Assembly: GCF_022179765.1 (NCBI RefSeq)
Contig: NZ_BPRE01000001.1
Coordinates: 186,001 to 250,000 of the forward strand
Length of the DNA: 64,000 nt
Origin: Methylorubrum suomiense
GTDB lineage: Bacteria > Pseudomonadota > Alphaproteobacteria > Rhizobiales > Beijerinckiaceae
Reading direction: 5' to 3'
This document shows positions 1-8,372 of the stretch, in pieces. The number at the start of each line of letters is the position of its first letter. Positions within the stretch are counted from its first letter, which is position 1. The position numbers and the translations under genes are program-made. The notes under the pieces were generated by a model that was not told the DNA's origin, did not search any database, and worked only from the letters and a program-made list of their open reading frames with translations.

Positions 1-882
1 ACCGGCGAGGAAGACCAGCCAGAAGAAGGCGACGTGGCTGTAGCGCACGTGCCAGCGCGACAGGTTCAGGTAGGCGAACAGGAAGACGAGGAGCGTCGCC
101 CCGAGCACCGCCTCGGCGGAGGCGCGGTAGATCCGCTCGGCGCCCTCAGTGACGGGGAAGACCCGTTGCAGGAAGCCGAAATCGATGCAGGCATAGGCAA
201 GCACCGCCCAGGACAACGCGGCGGCGGCGGGGAAGATGATCGCCCCCTTCACGACGAAGATGATTGTGAGGAACAGCGCCAGCAGGCCGGCAATGCCGAT
301 GATGATGCCCTTGTATAGGGTCAGGCCCGACGTCTTCTTGCGATAGGCATCCTGGTCCCAGAGATAGACCTGCGGGACGTTGGGGCCCTTCAGCTCCGCG
401 ACGTAGGTGACCGTCGTGCCCGGATCGATGGTGATCAGGAACTGGTCGGCATCCAGGCTCTCGTCGCGCTCGGGGCGGATGCCCTCGCTCGCCGTGATGG
501 CGGCGATGCGCGAGCCGCCGAGATCGGGCCAGACCACGCCGGAGCCCACGAGGCGGAAATGCGGGGCGACGAGCAGGCGGTCGATCTGCTCGTCGGTGTC
601 GTTGGTGAGCGCGAACACCATCCAGTCGGGCCGGGCGCCGGGCTCGCGCGCCTTGACCGCGATGCGCCGCACGATCCCATCCTTGCCCGGGGCGGTGGAG
701 ATCTGAATCAGGTCGCCGTCCGAGCGGTAGCGCTCGATCATCGGCGTGAGATCCACCGCCGGCGCGTCGAGGGTGACGCGCACGGCCTCGACCGCGCGGG
801 CGGGCGTGAGAGCCCCGAGGAGGCCGACCATCAGGCCAGCCAGAACCGTCAGGGCCGCGAGGGCCGGGGACAGGGTGCGCAA
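1..882 (-). CDS. Membrane sensor protein, N-terminal part (cut by window edge)
   Basis: An open frame runs from about 882 off the left edge, so only the first 294 codons are present. The start is a TTG at 882, or an ATG at 831 inside the signal sequence. With the TTG start there is a normal signal peptide ending in PARA before VEA. A periplasmic region of about 170 residues follows, containing VYLWDQDAYRKK, and then several hydrophobic helices from TLYKGIIIGIAGLLALFL onward. From memory, this arrangement resembles the 7TM sensor half of rhizobial GGDEF/EAL cyclic-di-GMP proteins. The output domain lies outside the window, so the enzymatic role is inference only. It is transcribed away from the polysaccharide genes that follow. 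Confidence 0.6.
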   Translation of the reverse strand, partial: MRTLSPALAALTVLAGLMVGLLGALTPARAVEAVRVTLDAPAVDLTPMIERYRSDGDLIQISTAPGKDGIVRRIAVKAREPGARPDWMVFALTNDTDEQIDRLLVAPHFRLVGSGVVWPDLGGSRIAAITASEGIRPERDESLDADQFLITIDPGTTVTYVAELKGPNVPQVYLWDQDAYRKKTSGLTLYKGIIIGIAGLLALFLTIIFVVKGAIIFPAAAALSWAVLAYACIDFGFLQRVFPVTEGAERIYRASAEAVLGATLLVFLFAYLNLSRWHVRYSHVAFFWLVFLAG

Positions 883-1198
883 CGGGCTTTTCTTGGACCG
901 GCGAAGGCGAGGCGGCGGGACGGGATGACGGCGAAGCGGTCGGCCAGAGTCGTATCGGCGGAGCCCTGCCCTCGCAAGGCGCCCGCACGAGGGCGCGGAA
1001 CCCGACCCACCGCTCAGTTGAGGTCCGCGGCCTGAGCGGATCGCGCGGCTTTGCGGCCAAAACAAGCCGAGCCCTCGCCCGCTTGCCCGGCGCCGGTTAG
1101 AGCGGGGGCATGATACGCCCGGACGACATCCACCCTCGCCCGCCCGCCGTCCCGCAGCGGGAACGCATGGGCAGCCGTTGCGTCGGGGCGCGCGCCGC
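883..1198. other. Intergenic region between divergent genes
   Basis: About 316 bases lie between the divergent sensor and the glycosyltransferase. Open frames here look like shadows rich in Arg and Pro. I see no RNA gene or clear promoter. Both upstream regions must lie here. Confidence 0.4.
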
Positions 1199-2218
1199 AT
1201 GAATCTCGCCCCGTTCCTCGCCGTCCCGCTGGCGGCCGGGCTCTCCGCCGGGTTGATCGTGCTGCTGAGGCCTCTGCTGCAGCGCTACGCCCTCGCCCGG
1301 CCGAACGCCCGATCGAGCCACACGGTGCCGACCCCGCAGGGCGGCGGCATCGCCATCGTCGGCGCGGCGCTGATCGTGACGATGCTCCTGGCCGCAATCG
1401 CCGGTCTCGGGCGCGACGGCCCGGAATTGCCGGTTCTGGCGCTCGCCGTGCTGCTGCTCGCCGGCATCGGCGCGGTCGACGACATCCGTCCGTTGCCGGC
1501 CTCGATCCGCCTTGCGATCCAGGCCGGAGCGGTCGCCGCCGTCGTGACCACGGCGCAGGGGCGCCTCCTGCCGGACGGGCTGGTCTGGCTGGAAGGGCCG
1601 GCGGCGCTCGTCGCCGGCCTGTGGTTCGTCAACCTCGTCAACTTCATGGACGGGCTCGACTGGATGACGGTCGCCGAGTTCGTGCCGCTCACCGCCTTCC
1701 TCGCCGGCCTCGGCATCGTCGGCGGATACGCGGCCGAACCGGCGCTCGTCGCGGGCGCCCTGCTCGGCGGGCTCCTCGGCTTCGCCCCGTTCAACCGGCC
1801 CGTGGCGCGGCTGTTCATGGGCGATGTCGGCTCGCTGCCCGTCGGCCTGATCGTGGCGTGGCTGCTGTTTCGTCTAGCCGCCGAGGGCGGGCTCGCCGCC
1901 GCGCTGATCCTGCCGCTCTATCCCGTCGCCGACGCGACGCTGACGCTGCTGTGGCGGCTGCGGCGCGGCGAGGCGATCTGGCAGGCGCATCGCAGCCATT
2001 TCTATCAGGTGGCCACGGTGAACGGCGCCTCGGTGCCGAAGGTGGTGGCCCGCGTCTTCGTCCTGCAGAGCGCCCTGGCCGGGATCGCCCTCGTCACCTT
2101 GCTTTGGCCGTCCTGGCCGGTCACGCTCGGAGGCCTCGCCCTGGCGGCGGGGCTGGTCGCGGGGCTTCTGCGCCAGTTCGCGGCACCGCGACGAGCGGCA
2201 CAGGGAGATGGGGCGTGA
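1199..2218 (+). CDS. Undecaprenyl-phosphate sugar-1-phosphate transferase (WecA/WbpL-like)
   Basis: This is an integral membrane enzyme of the MraY/WecA glycosyltransferase family, 339 residues with about ten hydrophobic segments. Such enzymes move a HexNAc-1-phosphate from a UDP-sugar to undecaprenyl phosphate and so start O-antigen or capsule synthesis. Family marks are the DD pair at residues 94-95 (GAVDDIRPLP), NFMDGLD at about 148-154, FMGDVGSLP at about 206-214 and the cytosolic loop HRSHFYQ at about 264-270. The HRSH loop and the lack of MraY-specific features favour the WbpL/WecA branch. I chose the ATG at 1199 because the hydrophobic N-terminus begins there; an earlier in-frame start at 1178 adds only an Arg-rich stretch. 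The stop overlaps the epimerase start, so the two are probably co-translated. Confidence 0.87.
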   Translation: MNLAPFLAVPLAAGLSAGLIVLLRPLLQRYALARPNARSSHTVPTPQGGGIAIVGAALIVTMLLAAIAGLGRDGPELPVLALAVLLLAGIGAVDDIRPLPASIRLAIQAGAVAAVVTTAQGRLLPDGLVWLEGPAALVAGLWFVNLVNFMDGLDWMTVAEFVPLTAFLAGLGIVGGYAAEPALVAGALLGGLLGFAPFNRPVARLFMGDVGSLPVGLIVAWLLFRLAAEGGLAAALILPLYPVADATLTLLWRLRRGEAIWQAHRSHFYQVATVNGASVPKVVARVFVLQSALAGIALVTLLWPSWPVTLGGLALAAGLVAGLLRQFAAPRRAAQGDGA

Positions 2219-3138
2219 CGGGACGACTGATCGCGCTGACGGGGGCGACGGGCTTCATCGGGCGTCATTTGCTCGCCGCGCTCTCGGCCCGGGGCGACCG
2301 GGTGCGCGTGCTGCTGCGCCGGCCCGTGGCGGTGCCGGAGGGGGCGAGCAGCGCGGTGGTGGGCGATCTCGCCCGGCCGATGAACATGGCCGCCGCCCTC
2401 AGCGGCGTCGATGCCGTGGTGCATTCGGCGGGTCTCGCCCACGCCATGTCCGGCGCGCCGGAGGACGATTTCCGCAACTCGAACACCGAGGCGACGCGCA
2501 AGCTCGCCGAGGCGGCCCAGCGGGCGAAGGTGGGACGCTTCGTGTTCCTGTCGTCGATCCGTGCGCAGTCCGGCCCCAGTGCCGCGACCCCGCTCACCGA
2601 CGCGGATGCGCCGGCCCCGACCGATCCTTACGGCCGCTCGAAGCTCGCGGCCGAAGAGGCGCTGGCCGAGATCGGGCTCGACTGGGTGGCGTTGCGCCCG
2701 GTGCTCGTCTACGGCGCGGGCGTGAAGGGCAACATGGCCGCACTCCTCCGGCTCGCCCGCTCCCCCTACCCGCTGCCTCTGGCGAGCCTGACGGGCCACC
2801 GCTCGCTGGTCTCGCTGGAGAGCCTCGCCGGCGCCGTGGTGGCGGCGCTCGATGCGCCGGCCCCGATCGGCCGCCCGCTGATCGTGGCCGATCCCGATCC
2901 CCTCACCCTGCCCGAGATGATCGCCGCGATGCGCTCCGGCCTCGGCCGAGGGCCCGGCCTGCTGCCTTGCCCCACCCCGCTGATCGACCTCGCCTGCCGC
3001 ACCACCGGACGGCAGGAGGTGTTCGACCGCCTCTCCGGCTCGCTCGTCGCCCGCGCCGATGGGTTGGCAGCCCTGGGCTGGCAGCCGGTGCAGACGACGC
3101 GCGACGGGCTCGCGGCCCTGGCGCGGGCCGGTGGCTAG
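2215..3138 (+). CDS. NAD-dependent epimerase/dehydratase
   Basis: A cytoplasmic sugar-nucleotide enzyme of the extended short-chain dehydrogenase family, 307 residues. It has the NAD-binding loop GATGFIG at residues 10-16 and the catalytic YGRSK motif (Tyr139, Lys143), with Ser113-114 as the likely third catalytic residue. The start is a GTG at 2215 that overlaps the preceding stop by four bases (GTGA), preceded by AGGGAGATGG. Tight coupling to a WecA/WbpL-like transferase suggests it makes the UDP-HexNAc substrate, as Gne- or WbpP-like epimerases do. The exact sugar cannot be read from sequence. It ends 58 bases before the convergent SDR gene, with a strong hairpin between. Confidence 0.85.
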   Translation: MTGRLIALTGATGFIGRHLLAALSARGDRVRVLLRRPVAVPEGASSAVVGDLARPMNMAAALSGVDAVVHSAGLAHAMSGAPEDDFRNSNTEATRKLAEAAQRAKVGRFVFLSSIRAQSGPSAATPLTDADAPAPTDPYGRSKLAAEEALAEIGLDWVALRPVLVYGAGVKGNMAALLRLARSPYPLPLASLTGHRSLVSLESLAGAVVAALDAPAPIGRPLIVADPDPLTLPEMIAAMRSGLGRGPGLLPCPTPLIDLACRTTGRQEVFDRLSGSLVARADGLAALGWQPVQTTRDGLAALARAGG

Positions 3139-3140
3139 AG

Positions 3141-3178
3141 GATCGGCCCGAAAGGGGAGAGCCGGCTTTCGGGCCGAT
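3141..3178. terminator. Perfect 13-bp hairpin between convergent genes
   Basis: The arms ATCGGCCCGAAAG (3142-3154) and CTTTCGGGCCGAT (3166-3178) are exact inverse complements around an 11-base loop. The hairpin lies between the convergent epimerase and SDR genes. No long T-run follows, so it may be a bidirectional terminator or a REP-like element. A related CCGAAAG...CTTTCGG hairpin occurs near 31155. Confidence 0.55.
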
Positions 3179-3196
3179 GCGATGCAAGACCTTCGG

Positions 3197-3943
3197 TCAG
3201 CGAACGCCGCCGCTGGCGACGATGTCCTCGCCGGTCACCCAGCGGGCGTCGTCCGAGGCGAGGAACGCGACGACGCCGGCGATATCGTCCGGCTGGCCGG
3301 CGCGGCCCAGCGGCGTCTGCGCGACGAGGCCGGCCTCCATCTCCGAGCCGATGACGCCGGCCGTATGGGTTCCTTCGGTCACGACGAGGCCGGGGCTGAC
3401 GCCGTTGACGCGGATCCGCCGCGGTGCCAGCTCGTTGGCGAGGACGCCGGTGATCGCATTCAGCGCGCCCTTGGTCGCCGTATAGGCCACCGTGGTCGGC
3501 ATGTGGACGCGGGTGGCCGCCGACGAGATATTGACGATGCTGCCGCCCTCTCCGAGATGCTGCGCGGCGGCGCGCGTCGTCAGCAGGACGCCGAGCACGT
3601 TGATGTCGAACAGGCGGTGGTAATGCTCCTCGGTCACCTCCTCGATCGGCGCGAATTCGTAGACGCCCGAGTTGTTGACGAGAATGTCGAGCCGGCCGAA
3701 CTGCCCGACTGCCGCCTCGATCAGGGCCTGCGCCTCGGCGGCCCGGGATACGTCGCCCTGCACGGCGATCGCTTGGCCGCCGGCCGCCGCGATGGCCGCG
3801 ACGACGGCGTCCGCTCCCGCCTTGCTCGACGCATAATTGACGACGACCTTCGCGCCGTCCCGTGCCAGCGCCTTGGCGATCGCCGCACCGATGCCTTTCG
3901 AGGCGCCCGTCACCACGGCGACCTTGCTATCGAGCTTTGCCAT
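3197..3943 (-). CDS. SDR-family oxidoreductase (FabG-like)
   Basis: A classical short-chain dehydrogenase of 248 residues, the usual length. Motifs in order are TGASKGIG at residues 12-19 (NAD(P) binding), NNSG at 90-93, a Ser near 140 in NISSAA and the catalytic YTATK at 154-158. A cofactor preference for NADP is plausible but unproven, and the substrate is unknown. Sequence type resembles the 3-ketoacyl-ACP reductase-like or glucose dehydrogenase-like SDRs used in detoxification. It is divergent from an ArsR-type regulator across 104 bases holding a palindrome. That is the standard layout for a reductase controlled by its neighbour. Confidence 0.9.
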   Translation of the reverse strand: MAKLDSKVAVVTGASKGIGAAIAKALARDGAKVVVNYASSKAGADAVVAAIAAAGGQAIAVQGDVSRAAEAQALIEAAVGQFGRLDILVNNSGVYEFAPIEEVTEEHYHRLFDINVLGVLLTTRAAAQHLGEGGSIVNISSAATRVHMPTTVAYTATKGALNAITGVLANELAPRRIRVNGVSPGLVVTEGTHTAGVIGSEMEAGLVAQTPLGRAGQPDDIAGVVAFLASDDARWVTGEDIVASGGVR

Positions 3944-3994
3944 GTGTGTTACCCTTCCGCAGGGATCGGCACCGGATCGGTCGCCCTTGCCCCA

Positions 3995-4015
3995 TAGTTC
4001 AGAAATTCGGAACTA
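3995..4015. promoter_or_regulatory. Palindromic operator, probable ArsR-family binding site
   Basis: This 21-base near-perfect palindrome has arms TAGTTC and GAACTA around a GAAATTC core. It lies between the divergent SDR (start 3943) and ArsR (start 4048) genes, so a dimeric repressor bound here could block both promoters. The site call is from symmetry and position only. Confidence 0.6.
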
Positions 4016-4047
4016 AGGGAGCGCGGTTCAAGACCCCATATGGATGA

Positions 4048-4398
4048 ATGATGCGACCGCTGTTTCACCCTGCGATTGAGGACGTACGGCCGGAAGCGAT
4101 CCTGCATGCCCTCGCCGATCCTGCCCGCGCCGCGATCTTTGCCAGCATCACGCAGGCCGGCTGCGTTCAGGCCTGTTCGGCCGTGTCGTCGCTCGGCGAC
4201 CGGGTGATCCCGAGATCGTCTCTGTCGAGCCACTTCAAGGTGCTGCGCGAAGCCGGACTAATCCGGTCCGAGCGCCACGGCGTGGAGATGCGCAACCACT
4301 CGCGCTGCGCCGAAGTGGAAGCGCGCTTCCCCGGCCTGCTCTCCGCGATCATGAACGCCTATGCCGGGGCGAAGGCGTGTGAGGCGACGGTGCCGTAA
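4048..4398 (+). CDS. ArsR-family winged-helix transcriptional regulator
   Basis: A 116-residue DNA-binding protein. The ILHALADPARAAIFASI opening matches the first helices of ArsR/SmtB regulators, and SSLSSHFKVLREAGLIRSE (about residues 57-75) is the recognition helix and start of the wing. No metal-binding CVC-type motif is seen; Cys residues occur at CVQAC, but not in the ArsR arrangement. It is therefore probably a non-metal ArsR, perhaps sensing an organic inducer. The divergent SDR is the likely target through the palindrome at 3995-4015, which lies in its own promoter region too and so suggests autoregulation. Confidence 0.82.
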   Translation: MMRPLFHPAIEDVRPEAILHALADPARAAIFASITQAGCVQACSAVSSLGDRVIPRSSLSSHFKVLREAGLIRSERHGVEMRNHSRCAEVEARFPGLLSAIMNAYAGAKACEATVP

Positions 4399-4719
4399 CT
4401 TGCACCGTTCTGGCCGAGCATCAGCGCCGTTCCGACCGCGTTCATCGGCCCGTCAACTGCGCAATCGGTCAACTGACGGTTATCGATTGTTTGCCGTATT
4501 CGCTTGTACCGGCGCAGGCAGTTTGCGGCGCGAGTTGACCACTAGTGCAGCACACGGATACGGCACTTTAGACCCAAGTCGAACTGGGCGATGGCCGCTC
4601 GATTATTATGCGACTGCGATCTAGGTCGGAACGGTTGTGTGCAGCTAGCACTGATTTCCTAGCCAACAATTCTGGACTAAAACGGTCACACTCTGGGGTT
4701 GAATCACGAGCGATCATTC
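4399..4719. other. Lower-GC intergenic stretch
   Basis: About 320 bases with visibly more A/T than the flanks. Short open frames here have no recognisable protein character. I see no RNA gene. It is the upstream region of the orphan gene at 4720 and may be a remnant of acquired DNA. Confidence 0.4.
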
Positions 4720-5274
4720 ATGGCGGACCTGACGATCGTGGCTGGCGAATGCGGAAGGGGTCAGGGCGAGTACGACACGGGTCTTTTCAAGCTACCCGGG
4801 TCCTCGGAACGCGGTGCCGAGATGATCGCGGAAATCATCGTACATGGCGGCGTTGGCCAAAAGCAATCAACTGTCACGCAGGTGTTGAACAGTCTTCGAG
4901 GTGGGGTAGCGCTGGCACAGCAGCTGGATCTCACTGCTCCGGTTAATGTGGCTGCCTCTGCCCTTGGCGCGGGGCTCAATGCACTTGATGAAGGGCCGAA
5001 GCAGAAGGCATTGATCGAAGTTCGCTTTGTCGACGGAACGAGCTTGATCGCGATGACCGATGTCGACATCGCGACGCTCATGGAGAATGACCGCCGGGTC
5101 ATTCAGCTCGCGGCGTCCCGCCTCAGCCCCGACACGGCAGCGCCGCACACGCCCATCGCAACGGAAGTCGGCTTCGGAGCGACGGCACTCGAAACGGTGT
5201 CGAACGTCGCCGACACGACAGGCGCAGCTGTGTCATCGGCCTTCGAATACTTGAAGCGCAAGACCATCGGGTGA
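4720..5274 (+). CDS. Hypothetical protein, orphan
   Basis: I do not recognise this protein. From the ATG at 4720 it is 184 residues; a TTG at 4699 would add seven. It has no signal peptide or obvious membrane helix. The middle (ALIEVRFVDGTSLIAMTD) looks like a small beta-rich fold, and the C-terminus alternates Ala/Thr-rich helix (ETVSNVADTTGAAVSSAF) with a basic tail, YLKRKTIG. Base and codon use are less GC-rich than in neighbours, which suggests recent acquisition. It sits alone between the ArsR gene and the convergent CapD-like gene. A function cannot be inferred. Confidence 0.55.
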   Translation: MADLTIVAGECGRGQGEYDTGLFKLPGSSERGAEMIAEIIVHGGVGQKQSTVTQVLNSLRGGVALAQQLDLTAPVNVAASALGAGLNALDEGPKQKALIEVRFVDGTSLIAMTDVDIATLMENDRRVIQLAASRLSPDTAAPHTPIATEVGFGATALETVSNVADTTGAAVSSAFEYLKRKTIG

Positions 5275-5369
5275 AGCAGCGATCTCGCGACACACAGGTG
5301 GCTAGCGGAGCTGCTTTTTGGAGGTTGTATAGCGCCGGAATGCTGCGACTTCTCCTCGCAATGCGGAGG

Positions 5370-7370
5370 TCAAACCGTTGAGGCGCTCGTGATGTGTGGC
5401 CGCTCGGCAGACTCATCGTCCGACGTGGAACCTGACAGCTCGTTCGACACAGGTGAAGGCACTGCCCGCGCCCGATGGCGGAAATCCGGGATCGCCTCTT
5501 CGAACACCGCCTCGGCCGCCGCCCGGTCGCCGGCCGCCACGGCCTCCCGCAGGCGAAGAATCCAGGCATCCAAAACGGTACGGTCGGCGAAGACCGGCTT
5601 GGCTGCCATCACCCCGTCGATGCCGTCGAGCGTCACCCGCGGCTCCTCGCGGGCGAAAAGGATCTCGTTCAGGCGCTCCCCCGGCCGCGCGCCGGTGACC
5701 TGAATCTCGATATCCTCGTCGGGCTCGAAGCCCGCGAGCCGGATCATCCGTTCGGCCAATTCCCGGATGCGGACGGGCTGGCCCATCTTGAGGACGTAGA
5801 CCGCCGCACGCTGCTCGCCCGTGGCGCCCCGCCCCTCCGCATCGGCGTGGGAGGCGGCGGTGAGCACGAGGTCGGAGGCCTCGCGCACGGTCATGAAGTA
5901 GCGCACCATCTCGGGGTGGGTGACGGTGAGCGGGCCGCCGCGGGCGATCTGCGCCTTGAACACGGGCACCACCGAGCCGACCGAACCCAGCACGTTGCCA
6001 AAACGCACGGCGATGAGGCGGGTCGATCCCGTGCCTGCCTGCTCCGCATCGTGGGCCTGGGCCACCATCTCGGCGAAGCGCTTGGTGACGCCGAGCTGCG
6101 AGACCGGCTCGATCGCCTTATCGGTCGAGATCATCACGAGCGCCCGGGCCCCCGCCGCCACGGTGGCCGCGGCGACGTTGATCGAGCCGAACACGTTGGT
6201 CTTGATGCCCTCGGCCCAGTCGCGCTCCAGATACGGCACCTGCTTGAGCGCGGCGGCGTGGAACACATAGGTCGGGCGGAACGCGGCGATGACCGCACCG
6301 AGCCGCTCGGCGTCGCGGATATCGGCGATGGCCCCCTGCACCTCGGCCTCGGCCTGGAGCAGGGCCGGGCTGTTCAGCACGCCGTGCAGCGCCGGCTCCG
6401 AATTCTCGATCACGAGGAGGGCCGAGGCGCCGAAGGCGACGGCGCGGGCGCAGATCTCCGAGCCGATCGAGCCGCCACCGCCGGTCACCACGACGCGGGC
6501 GCCGGCCAGGAACCCTTCGAGGCGCGGCCGATCGATGGCGACGGTGGGGCGCAGCAGCAGATCCTCGATCTCCAGGGGCGCGAGTTCGGCGTCCCGCATC
6601 CCCTCGCCGAGGCTGGTGACGCGGGCGAGCGGCAGGCCGAGCCGCCGGGCACGGGCGATCAGGTCGTCGGGCTCGGATTCCGGCGCCAGGGCGCTCGGCG
6701 TCGCGACGAGGCGGCGCACCGGCAGGCCGCGATTGCCGAGATCGGCCACCACCTGCTCCAGATCCCGGAAGCCGCCGAGCACGGGCACGCCGCGCATCAT
6801 CTGTCCGGCCTCGTCGGCGCGGGGCGACAGGATCCCCTTGGGGGAGAGCCGCTTGACCGAGCCCGACTCGATCGCCCGCAGCACCACCTCGATGTCGGCG
6901 CCTCGCCCGAGCAGCAGCGTCGGCGTGGTGGCGGTTCGGGCGTGGCTCTGCCGGGATCGGGCGTATTTGAGGTAGCGAAAGGCGAGGCGGGGACCGCCGA
7001 GCAGGAAGACCTGCAGGACCCAGTAGAGCAGGATGGCGATCTTGCCGAAGAAGTAGAACCCGTAGAGATTTGCCGAGACCAGCACGTAGTCGAGGATGAG
7101 CAGCGTCAGCGCCATCACGCTGGCGGCGCGGACGATGCCGGCGAGATCGGGCAGCGAGGCGAAGCGCCACTTGGTGCGGTAGAGCTTGAACCACGCGTAG
7201 ATCAGCGCCGCATAGGCCAGGAACGGCGGCAGCAGCAGCGGCAGGGCATGCAGGCGCTCCGCCAGCAGCTCGCCTTGGAAGCGAAAGACGAACGTCAGCA
7301 CCACGGCCGCCGCGGTGGCGGCCAGATCGTGGGCGACCATCACCGCCGTCTTGAGGGTGCGCTTCTGCAT
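5370..7370 (-). CDS. CapD/WbpM-like membrane nucleotide-sugar 4,6-dehydratase
   Basis: A polysaccharide biosynthesis protein of 666 residues. Four N-terminal membrane helices (about residues 12-30, 45-63, 83-100 and 108-125) are followed by a CoA-binding-like Rossmann domain (from TLLLGRGADI, about 151) and then the catalytic SDR domain beginning with TGGGGSIGSE at 296-305. Its active region contains MISTDKAIEP and a GVTKR motif. Family members make UDP-4-keto-6-deoxy-HexNAc for O-antigen or capsule. I chose the ATG at 7370 because the first membrane helix follows directly; an ATG about 90 bases upstream would add an unstructured stretch. The acidic, Ser-rich tail after residue 640 is probably disordered. 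It probably works with the transferase and epimerase at 1199-3138. Confidence 0.88.
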   Translation of the reverse strand: MQKRTLKTAVMVAHDLAATAAAVVLTFVFRFQGELLAERLHALPLLLPPFLAYAALIYAWFKLYRTKWRFASLPDLAGIVRAASVMALTLLILDYVLVSANLYGFYFFGKIAILLYWVLQVFLLGGPRLAFRYLKYARSRQSHARTATTPTLLLGRGADIEVVLRAIESGSVKRLSPKGILSPRADEAGQMMRGVPVLGGFRDLEQVVADLGNRGLPVRRLVATPSALAPESEPDDLIARARRLGLPLARVTSLGEGMRDAELAPLEIEDLLLRPTVAIDRPRLEGFLAGARVVVTGGGGSIGSEICARAVAFGASALLVIENSEPALHGVLNSPALLQAEAEVQGAIADIRDAERLGAVIAAFRPTYVFHAAALKQVPYLERDWAEGIKTNVFGSINVAAATVAAGARALVMISTDKAIEPVSQLGVTKRFAEMVAQAHDAEQAGTGSTRLIAVRFGNVLGSVGSVVPVFKAQIARGGPLTVTHPEMVRYFMTVREASDLVLTAASHADAEGRGATGEQRAAVYVLKMGQPVRIRELAERMIRLAGFEPDEDIEIQVTGARPGERLNEILFAREEPRVTLDGIDGVMAAKPVFADRTVLDAWILRLREAVAAGDRAAAEAVFEEAIPDFRHRARAVPSPVSNELSGSTSDDESAERPHITSASTV

Positions 7371-7700
7371 GGTGCTTTTTGTGAATGCGGGCCGCGGTAT
7401 CGACGTCGCTCCGGGGGATGTCAACGCGGCCCCTTCGTCGGTCGTGCTTCGTTCCGGCATCGAGAGGGGGCCAACCGTCCGCTTCCGCTCCCGCGCAGCC
7501 GATCCGAACAGGATGGGGGAGATCCGCCGCCCTCGCCACCACTTCCCGGAACAGTTGCGGTCCCGTTCGACCCGGTCCCTCGGAACCTTTCGCCCGACCA
7601 AGTAAGAAGGATGTCGACGCGCGTGAGCGCCCGCTCCGATAATCTGTGCGTTTCGTCACACGGACGATGAACACAACCCAAACGCGTGGGTTGGACCATC
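7371..7700. other. Intergenic region between divergent genes
   Basis: About 330 bases separate the CapD-like gene and the glycine-rich protein gene. It must hold both promoters. I found no clear -35/-10 pair and no EcfG-type GGAAC/GTT pair at proper spacing. Confidence 0.35.
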
Positions 7701-8219
7701 ATGAGCAAAACACACAATCACATGATGATGCGCAAGGCCGCTCTCGCGGCGAGCGCCTTCCTCGGTCTCGGCGTCCTCGCGGCGGCTCCGGCCGAAGCGC
7801 GCGGGGGCTTCGGCGGTGGCGGCTTCCACGGCGGCGGCGGGGGCTTCGGTGGCGGTCGCGGCTTCGGCGGTGGTCGCGGCTTCGGCGGCGGCGGTTTCGC
7901 GGGTCGCGGCTACGGCGGTGGTTACCGCGGGAGCGGGTTCGGAGGATACCGGGGCGGCTACGGTGGCTACCGCGGCGGATATCGCGGTGGCTACGGTGGT
8001 TACCGTGGCGGTTACGGTCGGGGCTCCAGTCTCGGCCTGGGCCTCCTCGGCGGCCTCGCTCTCGGCTCAGCCATAGGCTACGGCGGCTATGGTGGTGGCT
8101 ATGGCGGGTACGGGGGTTACGCTCCGGTCGGCTACGGCGGCTACGACGACGGATACGAGAGTTACGGCTATCGCCGCCCGGTCTATGGCTACGGCGGCTA
8201 CGGTGCCTACGGGTACTGA
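7701..8219 (+). CDS. Glycine-rich exported protein
   Basis: A 172-residue protein with a typical signal peptide (hydrophobic AALAASAFLGLGVLAAA ending in AEA before RGG). The mature part is almost wholly Gly, Tyr and Arg in short repeats such as GGFGGGRGFGGG and YRGGYGGYRGGY. A hydrophobic, Gly-rich stretch in the middle (LGLLGGLALGSAIG) could insert in or anchor to a membrane. Similar Gly/Tyr-rich exported proteins are common in Methylobacterium and rhizobia and have no known function. The start at the ATG of MSKTHNH is chosen as the first Met before the signal sequence. A rho-independent terminator follows 23 bases after the stop. Confidence 0.72.
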   Translation: MSKTHNHMMMRKAALAASAFLGLGVLAAAPAEARGGFGGGGFHGGGGGFGGGRGFGGGRGFGGGGFAGRGYGGGYRGSGFGGYRGGYGGYRGGYRGGYGGYRGGYGRGSSLGLGLLGGLALGSAIGYGGYGGGYGGYGGYAPVGYGGYDDGYESYGYRRPVYGYGGYGAYGY

Positions 8220-8242
8220 GCGCTTCCCAGCGACGACGATCA

Positions 8243-8270
8243 GGGCCGCCCTCGGGCGGCCCTTTCCTTT
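8243..8270 (+). terminator. Rho-independent terminator
   Basis: GGGCCGCC (8243-8250) pairs with GGCGGCCC (8255-8262) around a CTCG loop, followed by the T-rich TTTCCTTT. It ends transcription of the glycine-rich protein gene. Confidence 0.8.
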
Positions 8271-8372
8271 GGCCGATGGCCGGCGCGAAGGGTCACGCAT
8301 CATCGGTACGGCCCACCACGCCCACACGAAGCCCTTCGGCACCCGCTTCGAAGTTCGGCGTGGGCGCCCGGT

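Noticed and set aside
146..1060. Long minus-strand frame of 304 residues
   Set aside because: Its text is Arg/Pro/Gly-rich and shadow-like. The real frame on the same strand is shifted by one and shows a signal peptide and membrane helices, but runs off the window.
4620..4665. GGAAC ahead of the orphan gene as EcfG promoter
   Set aside because: The spacing places ACT, not GTT, at the -10 position.
7541..7600. GGAAC elements ahead of the glycine-rich gene as EcfG promoter
   Set aside because: No GTT at 16-18 bases distance.
5475..7670. 731-residue plus-strand frame opposite the CapD-like gene
   Set aside because: Composition is Gly/His/Arg/Asp-rich without any motif; the minus-strand frame has a full nucleotide-sugar dehydratase.
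7800..8040. GGY/GGF coding repeats as a CRISPR or tandem DNA repeat
   Set aside because: The repeats are codon-level glycine repeats in a real protein with variable unit length and no spacers.
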